Assembly: GCF_016031655.1 (NCBI RefSeq)
Contig: NZ_JACCHQ010000028.1
Coordinates: 1 to 64,000, forward strand
Reading direction: 5' to 3'
DNA length: 64,000 bases
DNA from: Bradyrhizobium glycinis
GTDB taxonomy: Bacteria; Pseudomonadota; Alphaproteobacteria; Rhizobiales; Xanthobacteraceae
The first letter of the stretch is position 1. Every line of letters begins with the position of its first letter. A program made the position numbers and the translations under genes. The notes beneath the pieces are model-generated. The model saw only the letters and a program-made list of their open reading frames with translations. It ran no database searches and had not been told where the DNA came from. Below are positions 1 to 6,405 of the stretch, piece after piece.

Positions 1-212
1 TCGGCGACGTCGGAAGCGACCGCGATCTCGATGCGCAGCTTGGGCAGGAAGTTCACGACATATTCGGCGCCGCGATAGATCTCGGTGTGGCCCTTCTGCC
101 GGCCATAGCCTTTCACCTCGGTCACGGTCATGCCGTGCACGCCGATCGCTGTCAGGGCCTGGCGGACCTCATCGAGCTTGAAGGGTTTGATGATCGCGAC
201 GACGAGTTTCAT
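1..212 (-). CDS. glnK: Nitrogen regulatory PII protein GlnK (C-terminus off the window)
   Basis: The minus-strand frame starts with ATG at 212 and runs off the left edge after about 70 residues, so the C-terminal part is missing. It opens MKLVVAIIKPFKLDEV and contains the PII T-loop with RGAEY, which puts the uridylylation tyrosine at residue 51. PII proteins are trimeric cytoplasmic sensors of nitrogen, carbon and ATP/ADP; they are modified by GlnD and control the ammonium channel AmtB, glutamine synthetase modification and NtrB. An MKLV start favours GlnK over GlnB (MKKIE). In rhizobia glnK normally precedes amtB, which would lie off the left edge and cannot be checked here. I found no correctly spaced sigma-54 promoter in the 250 bases upstream. 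Confidence 0.93.
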   Translation of the reverse strand, partial: MKLVVAIIKPFKLDEVRQALTAIGVHGMTVTEVKGYGRQKGHTEIYRGAEYVVNFLPKLRIEIAVASDVA

Positions 213-462
213 GGTCAGGCCTATTCCCCGGAAATGCGCCGCGCCGTATGTCCCCGGCGCTGCGTCAATCTGGCATCTTTCCGGGCAAATGGCACAAAAA
301 AGTTGCAGATTGAAGCGGAAAAACGTTTGGCCGACGGCGGTCATGTGAACGGCCGCCTCTGTACAGGGCAGCTGTTCATCATTCACAATGCATTTTTGGC
401 ATGGATGCGGTGAACCCAGGCGTCCCGGCCGGCACATACGTAAGTTCGAGGGGGGACGTTCC

Positions 463-1344
463 ATGGCGAGTTGGTTCTACGCATCCGAGGGCAAGCAGCA
501 GGGGCCCTTTGCGGAAGGGCAATTCCGCGACCTCGTCGCCCAGGGTGTCGTGCGCTCGGACACGCTGGTGTGGACCGAGGGTATGGCCGGCTGGCAGAAG
601 GCCGCCGAAATTCCCGGCCTGATCGGCGGCGGTGCGCCGCCGATCATGGGCGGAAGCGGCTATGGCGGCGCCGGCGGCTACGCTGCGACCACCAGCGGCG
701 GACCACTCGGCGTCGATTTCGGCATCCTCGAATTCACCTGGCGCAGCATCGTGCTGCTGATCGGAATGATCCTCGTCATCCCGGCGCCCTGGGTCTTCGT
801 CTGGTACACCAGATGGATCGTCTCCTGCGTGAAGGTCCCTGGGCGGCCGAACCTCAGCTTCATCGGCAATGCGATGACGATCGTGCCGTGGTATTTCGGT
901 TTGATCGTTCTCGCCATCGCGCTCGGCTACGTCGGCAGCGAGATCCTGAGCAATTTGCTGTTCATCGTGCAGATCGTTCTCTACTGGCTGCTGATCAAAT
1001 GGATGGTTGCGAACCTCGCCTCCAACGGGCAGCCGCTGGGCCTCAGCTTCACCGGTTCGATCTGGGCCTATATCGGCTGGAATCTGCTGTTCGCGATTTC
1101 CATCATCACCATCATCGGGTGGGCCTGGGTGGCCGCGGCCCAGATGCGCTGGTTCTGCCGCAACATCGAAGGTACGCGGCGCGAGATCGTCTTCAAGGGC
1201 TCGGGTCTCGACATCCTCTGGCGCGGCATCGTGGCCGGCATCCTGATGTGCTTCATCATCCCGATCCCGTGGGTGTACCGCTGGATCATGAACTGGTTCG
1301 CCTCGCAGACCGAGCTCGCGCCGCGCGGCTCGCTCAGGGCATGA
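463..1344 (+). CDS. GYF-domain multi-pass membrane protein, function unknown
   Basis: A 293-residue protein. The start at 463 (MASWFYASEG) is preferred over an in-frame ATG at 388 because it follows a strong GAGGGGGGAC ribosome site and removes a non-conserved leader. Residues 3-52 form a bacterial GYF_2 domain (WFY...GPF...VW...GMAGW), a small fold proposed to bind proline-rich peptides. A glycine-rich linker follows (about 54-85), then five or six hydrophobic helices containing many tryptophans. The membrane half resembles DUF898-type proteins, but that is my impression only. It converges on tesB, separated by about 40 bases. No catalytic motif is visible. Confidence 0.8.
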   Translation: MASWFYASEGKQQGPFAEGQFRDLVAQGVVRSDTLVWTEGMAGWQKAAEIPGLIGGGAPPIMGGSGYGGAGGYAATTSGGPLGVDFGILEFTWRSIVLLIGMILVIPAPWVFVWYTRWIVSCVKVPGRPNLSFIGNAMTIVPWYFGLIVLAIALGYVGSEILSNLLFIVQIVLYWLLIKWMVANLASNGQPLGLSFTGSIWAYIGWNLLFAISIITIIGWAWVAAAQMRWFCRNIEGTRREIVFKGSGLDILWRGIVAGILMCFIIPIPWVYRWIMNWFASQTELAPRGSLRA

Positions 1345-1383
1345 TCTGAATGCTTCAGGCGCTGCTGATCGCGTTTGAAGCGA

Positions 1384-2247
1384 TTAGGCCTTCCGCTCGC
1401 GCACCGAGCCTTCCTGCGCGACGGAGGCGACCAGCGTGCCGTCCGGCTTGAAGATCGAGCCGCGGGTCAGGCCGCGGCCCGATTGCGCGCTCGGCGAATC
1501 CTGCGCGTAGAGCAGCCATTCGTCGGCGCGGAACGGGCGGTGAAACCACATCGCGTGGTCGAGGCTCGCCGGCATCATGCGCTTGTCGAACAGCGTGCGG
1601 CCATAGCGCGCCATGATGGCGTCGAGCAGCGAGAAGTCCGAGGCATAGGCGAGCGCACACATGTGCAGCGCGGGATCGTCGGGCAGCTTCGCGGCGGTCT
1701 TGATCCAGACGTGGATGCGGCCGTCGTCGATCTTCTGGCCGAAGTAACGGCCTAGCTCGACCGGGCGCAGCTCGATCGGCCGATCGGATTCGTAATAGCG
1801 GCGGATGAAATCCGGCATCTCCTTGAACATCGGCTGCTTCGCCACCTCCTCCGCCGTGAGCTTTTCCGGCGGCGGCACGTCCGGCATCCTGTCCTGGTGG
1901 TCGAACGCAGTCTCCTCCTCGGCGTGGAACGAGACCATGATCGAGAAGATCGCGTTGCCGTGCTGGATCGCGGTGACGCGGCGGGTCGAGTAGCTCTTGC
2001 CGTCGCGCAGGCGCTCGACCTGATAGATGATCGGGATCTGCGGATCGCCCGGCAGGATGAAATAGCAATGCAGCGAGTGCGGCAGCCGTCCTTCCACGGT
2101 GCGGCAGGCCGCGACCATCGCCTGCCCGATCACCTGGCCGCCGAACACCCGTTGCCAGCTCGTCTTCGGGCTGTTGCCGCGGAACAGGTTCACCTCGAGC
2201 TGCTCGAGGTCGAGGATCGCGATGAGGTCGATCAGGCCTTTGGACAT
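1384..2247 (-). CDS. tesB: Acyl-CoA thioesterase II
   Basis: A 287-residue double-hotdog thioesterase that hydrolyses medium and long acyl-CoAs to free fatty acid and CoA in the cytoplasm. The FGGQVIGQA motif (N-terminal hotdog) and the C-terminal block YASDFSLLD, SLDHAMWFHRPF and VAQEGSVR match E. coli TesB, so the Asp and Gln of the Asp-Thr-Gln catalytic network are present; the Thr position is occupied by Ser. The ATG at 2247 (MSKGLIDL) is used because the longer open frame upstream runs through a palindromic repeat and cannot be genuine N-terminal coding sequence. The gene is monocistronic, with the repeat filling its upstream region. Confidence 0.92.
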   Translation of the reverse strand: MSKGLIDLIAILDLEQLEVNLFRGNSPKTSWQRVFGGQVIGQAMVAACRTVEGRLPHSLHCYFILPGDPQIPIIYQVERLRDGKSYSTRRVTAIQHGNAIFSIMVSFHAEEETAFDHQDRMPDVPPPEKLTAEEVAKQPMFKEMPDFIRRYYESDRPIELRPVELGRYFGQKIDDGRIHVWIKTAAKLPDDPALHMCALAYASDFSLLDAIMARYGRTLFDKRMMPASLDHAMWFHRPFRADEWLLYAQDSPSAQSGRGLTRGSIFKPDGTLVASVAQEGSVRERKA

Positions 2248-2267
2248 GACTTGTGCTTTCGAACTGT

Positions 2268-2362
2268 CGTCATTCCGGGGCGATGCGGAGCATCGAACCC
2301 GAAAATCTCGAGCCCATAACCTCTGGATTCCGGGTTCGCGCGTGGCGCGCCCCGGAATGACG
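2268..2362. repeat. Palindromic intergenic repeat, CGTCATTCCGGGG family
   Basis: The element starts CGTCATTCCGGGGCG and ends with its inverted copy CGCCCCGGAATGACG; inside is a second inverted pair (GAACCCGAAA / GATTCCGGGTTCGCG). The same ends recur at 49850-49954, 56035-56077 and 61488-61582. It lies between tesB and the divergent UbiH-type gene. Confidence 0.9.
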
Positions 2363-2452
2363 GAACGAAGGGCTGGCCGCCCTCGTTTCACCGCACTGTT
2401 TCGCCCAGCTCAAGTCTGCTAGCAAGACCGAGAATTGTCCGGGAAGCTTGGT

Positions 2453-3673
2453 ATGTCGGTACAGGGTAGCATTGTCATTGGTGGCGGCGCGTTCGCGGGG
2501 CTTGCGCTGGCCTTGGCGCTGCGCCAGGGGCTCGGGCCCGAGATCCCCGTCGTCGTCGCCGATCCCGCGCTCGGCACGCGGCCGAGCCGCGACCCCCGCG
2601 CCACCGCGATCGTCGCCGCCTGCCGCCGCCTGTTCGAGACGATCGGCGCCTGGGACGACGTCCGGGACGAGGCCCAGCCGATCCTCGACATGGTCGTCAC
2701 CGATTCCAAGCTGGAGGACGCCACCCGCCCGGTGTTCCTGAACTTCGCCGGCGACGTCGCGCCGGGCGAGCCCTTCGCGCATATGGTCGAGAACCGCCGC
2801 CTGATCGACGCGCTGGTGGTGCGAGCTGAGGCCGAGGGCATCGATCTCCGCGCCACCCCGGTCGCGTCCTACGACGCGCGCACTGACGGCATCGACGTGA
2901 CGTTCGGCGACGGCAGCGTGATCGCGGCGGGCCTCTTGGTCGCCGCCGATGGCGCGCGCTCGAAATTGCGCGAGCGCGCCGGCATTGCCACCCATGGCTG
3001 GGAGTACGACCAGTCCGGCATCGTCGTCACCGTCGGCCACGAGCGCGATCATGAGGGCCGCGCCGAAGAACACTTTCTGCCGGCCGGCCCGTTCGCGATC
3101 CTGCCGCTCACCGGCAAACGCTCCTCGCTGGTGTGGACCGAGCGCCGCACGGAGGCCGCGCGCATCATCGCCCTCAGCGACCAGGAATTCCACGCCGAGC
3201 TCGAGCAGCGCTTCGGCCTGCATCTCGGCGAGGTCAAGGTGCTCGACAAGCCGCGGGCATTTCCGCTGTCTTATTTCGTCGCGCGGTCCTTCATCGCCGA
3301 GCGCCTCGCGCTGGTCGGCGATGCCGCCCATGTCATTCACCCCATCGCGGGCCAGGGCCTCAACATGGGCCTGAAGGACGTCGCTGCGCTGGCGGAAGTA
3401 GTGGTCGATGCCGCGCGGCTCGGCATGGATATCGGCGGGGCGGACGTGCTCGAACGCTACCAGCGCTGGCGCCGCTTCGACACCATGGCGATGGGCGTCG
3501 CCACCAACTCGCTGAACTTCCTGTTCTCAAACCAGTCGACGCTGTTGCGCACCGTGCGCGACATCGGCCTCGGCCTCGTCGACCGCGCCCCGCCGCTGAA
3601 GAACCTCTTCATCCGCCAGGCCGCAGGTCTCACCGGCGAGGTGCCGCGGCTGTTGAAGGGCGAGGCGTTGTAG
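2453..3673 (+). CDS. UbiH/Coq6-family FAD monooxygenase (ubiquinone biosynthesis)
   Basis: A 406-residue class A flavoprotein hydroxylase. The N-terminal Rossmann motif is GGGAFAGLALALAL, and the second FAD/ribityl motif is GDAAHVIHPIAGQGLNMGL around residues 285-305; both are diagnostic of the UbiH/UbiF/VisC/Coq6 family, which hydroxylates the ubiquinone ring using NAD(P)H and O2. ATG at 2453 is chosen over a TTG at 2435 because GGGAAG sits 8 bases upstream. Alphaproteobacteria use several paralogues (UbiH, UbiL, UbiM) with different ring positions, and sequence reading alone does not say which this is, so no symbol is given. Confidence 0.88.
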   Translation: MSVQGSIVIGGGAFAGLALALALRQGLGPEIPVVVADPALGTRPSRDPRATAIVAACRRLFETIGAWDDVRDEAQPILDMVVTDSKLEDATRPVFLNFAGDVAPGEPFAHMVENRRLIDALVVRAEAEGIDLRATPVASYDARTDGIDVTFGDGSVIAAGLLVAADGARSKLRERAGIATHGWEYDQSGIVVTVGHERDHEGRAEEHFLPAGPFAILPLTGKRSSLVWTERRTEAARIIALSDQEFHAELEQRFGLHLGEVKVLDKPRAFPLSYFVARSFIAERLALVGDAAHVIHPIAGQGLNMGLKDVAALAEVVVDAARLGMDIGGADVLERYQRWRRFDTMAMGVATNSLNFLFSNQSTLLRTVRDIGLGLVDRAPPLKNLFIRQAAGLTGEVPRLLKGEAL

Positions 3674-3688
3674 CCGCAACCTCTCCTT

Positions 3689-3831
3689 GTCATCCCGGGG
3701 GCGCGCGTAGCGCGAGCCCGGGATCCATAGCCACAGGATGTAGTTTGGCGAAGACCGGGAATTACCAGCTCGCGTCATAACCACTCCCTTTGGTTATGGG
3801 TCCCGGGCTCGCTTCGCGCCCCGGGACGACA
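3689..3831. repeat. Pair of palindromic repeats between convergent genes
   Basis: Two facing units, GTCATCCCGGGGGCGCGCG... and ...CGCGCCCCGGGACGAC, with arms GGATCCATAG and a degenerate partner (GGTTATGGGTCCC) in the middle. This is a variant of the window's main repeat family. It lies between the ends of the UbiH-type gene and the Trm112-like gene and could act as a bidirectional terminator. Confidence 0.8.
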
Positions 3832-3872
3832 GCGAGAGTGTTGCATGGCCGTCGTGCAATATGGCCATCCCT

Positions 3873-4070
3873 TCAATCGATCTTGCGCGCCTCTTCCGGC
3901 AGCATGATCGGGATGCCGTCGCGAATCGGATAGGCGAGCTTGGCGCTGCGCGAGATCAGCTCCTGCTTTGCAGAATCGAACTCAAGCGGTCCCTTGGTCA
4001 ACGGGCAGACCAGGATCTCCAGCAGTTTGGGATCGACACTGGGTTCAGGGCGTTCCGTGGGCGCGTTCAT
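3873..4070 (-). CDS. Trm112/YcaR-like small protein
   Basis: A 65-residue protein with the Trm112 core VDPKLLEILVCPLTKGPLEF...LISRSAKLAYPIRDGIPIMLPEEAR. In eukaryotes and archaea Trm112 is the zinc-binding activator of several methyltransferases; the bacterial UPF0434/YcaR versions are of uncertain role. Only one cysteine is left: the usual CPxC reads CPLT and the second cysteine cluster reads ISRS, so no zinc ribbon can form. This is an oddity of this branch rather than evidence of decay, because the rest of the fold is intact. It lies downstream of, and on the same strand as, the TetR gene. Confidence 0.85.
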   Translation of the reverse strand: MNAPTERPEPSVDPKLLEILVCPLTKGPLEFDSAKQELISRSAKLAYPIRDGIPIMLPEEARKID

Positions 4071-4129
4071 GAATGGTCTCCGTCGGTCGGGCTGCCTCTA
4101 GCATAGAAAATCCCGCCCGCCCATCGCGC

Positions 4130-4660
4130 TCAAGCCGAGACCATGCGCAGGATCTCGTCGAGCAGGGCCTGAAGCCGCGCGGCCGTGATCGACGGGCCTG
4201 ACAGGGCGAAGCCGAGAAATGTCCAGTACAGGATCTGCGCGCGGGCCTGCGCCGTTGCCGGGCCGAGCCCCTGCTTCTGCAGCAGCTCCTCGATATAGTC
4301 GAGCCTGCGGCGGTCGATTGCACGCACCGCCGCTTGCGCGCTTGCATCGAACGCCGCCCAATTGCGCACGGCGCGCTCGAGGTCGAGCCGCGCACCGAAC
4401 GATCTCCGCAGCAGCAACTTGACCGGCTCGTCGCCGGCGGCTTCGACATCGGCGATGATCCGCTCGGCCGCAATCTCGCGCCAGCGCTTCAGCACTGCGG
4501 CGTGAAACGCGGCGAGATCGGCGAAGTGCCAATAGAAGCTGCCGCGCGACACGCCCATGGCCTTGGCGAGCGGCTCGGCCTTCAAGGCCGTGAAGCCGCT
4601 CTTCGCCAGGGCCTTGAGGCCTTGGGCAGTCCAGTCGTCGGCGGAGCGCTGCTGGTTCAT
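4130..4660 (-). CDS. TetR/AcrR-family transcriptional repressor
   Basis: A 176-residue regulator with an N-terminal helix-turn-helix (LAKSGFTALKAEPLAKAMGVS then RGSFYWHFADL) and an all-helical C-terminal ligand domain. ATG at 4660 (MNQQRS) is preferred over ATG at 4684 because GGGAAA lies 8 bases upstream and because the 4684 start would sit inside the operator palindrome. It is divergent from a small membrane protein starting at 4752. The intergenic space carries two nearly identical inverted repeats, so the protein very likely represses itself and its neighbour. The inducer is unknown. Confidence 0.9.
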   Translation of the reverse strand: MNQQRSADDWTAQGLKALAKSGFTALKAEPLAKAMGVSRGSFYWHFADLAAFHAAVLKRWREIAAERIIADVEAAGDEPVKLLLRRSFGARLDLERAVRNWAAFDASAQAAVRAIDRRRLDYIEELLQKQGLGPATAQARAQILYWTFLGFALSGPSITAARLQALLDEILRMVSA

Positions 4661-4680
4661 GTCGTTTCCCGAAAAGCGCA

Positions 4681-4698
4681 CCATACACTAGTGTATTG
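4681..4698. promoter_or_regulatory. Putative TetR operator 1
   Basis: CCATAC-ACTAGT-GTATTG; the core ATACACTAGTGTAT (4683-4696) is a perfect 14-base palindrome. It abuts TTGACA (4696-4701), a consensus -35 on the plus strand, with TATCGG 17 bases further (4719-4724) as a weak -10. A repressor bound here would block promoters in both directions. Confidence 0.75.
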
Positions 4699-4725
4699 AC
4701 AAGCGCTTGGCTAGGCGTTATCGGA

Positions 4726-4743
4726 CCATACATAAGCGTATGG
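4726..4743. promoter_or_regulatory. Putative TetR operator 2
   Basis: CCATAC-ATAAGC-GTATGG, with the same six-base arms and six-base spacer as operator 1 and its centre exactly 45 bases away. It overlaps the beginning of the ribosome site of the gene starting at 4752. Confidence 0.75.
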
Positions 4744-4751
4744 AGGCGTTG

Positions 4752-5102
4752 ATGCGAGATCTGCTGCTCCTGTGCGCGGGCGTCGTGACCATCGCCGTTG
4801 CCCTCATTCACGGCTACCTCGGCGAAGCCAAGGTCTTCGCCTGCGCGCGCATCGAGCCGGAACGGCTCCGCACCTTGATCCGGCTGGTGTGGCAGGCCTC
4901 GACGGTGGCCTGGATCGGCGGTGGCGTGCTGCTGATCGCGGCGCCGTGGCTGCAATCCGAGCCAGCTCGCCACTGGATCGTCGCCACCATGGCTTGGGTG
5001 TTCGGCTGCTCGGCCCTCGCCAACGCATGGGCGACGCGCGGCCGGCATTTCGGCCGGATGGCGCTCAGTGCGGTCGTCGTGATGTCGGTTGCCGGGTACT
5101 AG
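4752..5102 (+). CDS. Small four-helix membrane protein under TetR control
   Basis: A 116-residue protein that is mostly hydrophobic: predicted helices near residues 2-22, 43-62, 70-90 and 100-115, with a basic stretch (ARIEPERLRTLIR) between the first two. ATG at 4752 is used because GGAGG ends 5 bases before it; an upstream ATG at 4740 is inside the operator and has no ribosome site. No enzyme or transporter motif is recognised. As the only gene divergent from the TetR regulator it is probably its regulatory target, perhaps a membrane stress or efflux accessory protein (inference). Confidence 0.75.
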   Translation: MRDLLLLCAGVVTIAVALIHGYLGEAKVFACARIEPERLRTLIRLVWQASTVAWIGGGVLLIAAPWLQSEPARHWIVATMAWVFGCSALANAWATRGRHFGRMALSAVVVMSVAGY

Positions 5103-5149
5103 CTGTGCTTCCACCCGTAAGGCGTAGGGCCGCGGCGGTGCTAGCTCCT

Positions 5150-5189
5150 GTTAGAACGAGTCTAAACTCAACCCTAGAACTTATCTAAA
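5150..5189 (+). promoter_or_regulatory. Two tandem Irr-like iron control elements
   Basis: Box 1 (5150-5166) reads GTTAGA-ACGAG-TCTAAA and box 2 (5173-5189) CCTAGA-ACTTA-TCTAAA, both fitting the ICE layout TTTAGA-N5-TCTAAA known for Irr in Bradyrhizobium; box 1 mismatches only in the first base of the arms and the last of the spacer. Centres are 23 bases apart, about two helical turns. They lie about 100 bases upstream of the PepSY gene. Confidence 0.6.
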
Positions 5190-5288
5190 GCGGATCAAGC
5201 CCGTCACCGATTGACTCCATCCCGCTCTTTGCTTCCTTCGGTGCGCTCCGCGGCCCCGCGCCGTGCCCACGAACAGGAGGATAAGCTC

Positions 5289-5567
5289 GTGAAGGTCATT
5301 CGTGTTGTTGCCATTGCACTGACGGTCGGGATTGGCGCGGGATCGACCGCCATGGCCGACGGTTTCAAGAATTGCACCAAGCTCGACAAGGCGTCATGGA
5401 AGCCGGCCAGCGAAGCCGAAGCCAAAGCCAAGGCATTGGGCTATGAGGTGCGGCGCTCCAAGGTCGAAGGTTCCTGCTACGAGGTCTATGGCGTCAAGGA
5501 AGGCAAGCTCTACGAGCTGTTCTACAGCCCGGAAGATCTCAGCCTGAAGCACACGATCGCCAAGTAG
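5289..5567 (+). CDS. Secreted PepSY-like domain protein
   Basis: A 92-residue protein starting with GTG at 5289, eight bases after a perfect AGGAGG. Residues 1-23 are a signal peptide (VKVIRVVAIALTVGIGAGS then TAMADG). The mature part has two cysteines and the PepSY-type pattern EAEAKAKALGYEVRRSKVEG-CYEVYGVKEGKLYELFYSPE. Such proteins sit in the periplasm and are often encoded with b-type cytochromes, as here (cytochrome b561 starts 80 bases downstream on the same strand). Two Irr-like boxes upstream suggest control by iron/heme status. Confidence 0.85.
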   Translation: MKVIRVVAIALTVGIGAGSTAMADGFKNCTKLDKASWKPASEAEAKAKALGYEVRRSKVEGSCYEVYGVKEGKLYELFYSPEDLSLKHTIAK

Positions 5568-5646
5568 GTCGCAAGTCGGCCGGCTGCGCGCCGCGATCTG
5601 CGCAAAGCAGGGCTTTTAGGATGGTCTTTGCTTGATTGAAGAAGCG

Positions 5647-6225
5647 ATGCCAGAAGCTCGCGGGGTATCCGGAAGGGTCCCCGCCGAGCGAACTGCTCCG
5701 CGCACGATCGAGGTCTGGGACCTCCCGCTGCGCCTCTGGCACTGGACTCTCGCGGCCGGCGTTCTGGCCGCGTGGTTCACGCCCACCGTCTATGACGGCC
5801 TTCACCGCGTGCTCGGCTATACGGTGCTCGGGCTTCTCGCGTTTCGTCTCATCTGGGGCTTCTGGGGCAGCCGCTATTCACGTTTCCGCATGGTCGGCGT
5901 TCGGCTGCGCGCCTCGCCTCGTTATCTCTGGAATCTGCGCCGCGGCATCACCGGCCGCTATATCGGGCTCAATCCCGCCGGCACGCTGATGCTGGTCGCG
6001 CTGCTGGTCTCGCTGGCGGTTTCGACCATCACGGGAGCGATGTCGGTCACCGTCACGTTCTTCGGCGTGTGGTGGGTCGAGGACGCGCACCATTATTCAT
6101 CGGATGCCATCATCGTCCTCGTCGTGCTCCACGTCGCCGGCGTGGTGCTGATGGGACTCCTGCAGCGCGAGAACCTGGTCCGCGCGATGATCACCGGACG
6201 CAAGCGCATCCGCGGCCATCTCTAG
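5647..6225 (+). CDS. Cytochrome b561-type membrane protein
   Basis: A 192-residue b-type cytochrome of the COG3658 (Ni/Fe-hydrogenase b-subunit-like) group. It begins after a short polar leader with EVWDLPLRLWHWTLAAGVLAAW, then DGLHRVLGYTVLGLLAFR, and ends with HHYSSDAIIVLVVLHVAGVV; the histidines in these helices are the expected heme ligands. Four transmembrane helices are predicted. The likely role is electron transfer between a quinone pool and a periplasmic partner. ATG at 5647 is preferred over a TTG at 5632. It follows the PepSY gene by 79 bases and probably shares its promoter and the Irr-like boxes. Confidence 0.88.
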   Translation: MPEARGVSGRVPAERTAPRTIEVWDLPLRLWHWTLAAGVLAAWFTPTVYDGLHRVLGYTVLGLLAFRLIWGFWGSRYSRFRMVGVRLRASPRYLWNLRRGITGRYIGLNPAGTLMLVALLVSLAVSTITGAMSVTVTFFGVWWVEDAHHYSSDAIIVLVVLHVAGVVLMGLLQRENLVRAMITGRKRIRGHL

Positions 6226-6405
6226 CAATCCGCAAACGCGCGCAGCCTGTTTCCCGCGCGACCAACGCGCGCTAGCGCCCGACAGATCAAATTGTACGGA
6301 CGGTGTTGGCATGCCGCTAAGCATGCGATCAGGCGCGGCACAAAATTAACGCGAAGGGCAATTAGCCGGTCCAGCATCAACAAATCGATGATGAGGCGAG
6401 ACTGG

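Noticed and set aside
290..308. TGGCAC...TTGCA resembling a sigma-54 promoter near glnK
   Set aside because: The GG and GC elements are 12 rather than 10 bases apart, and it points away from glnK.
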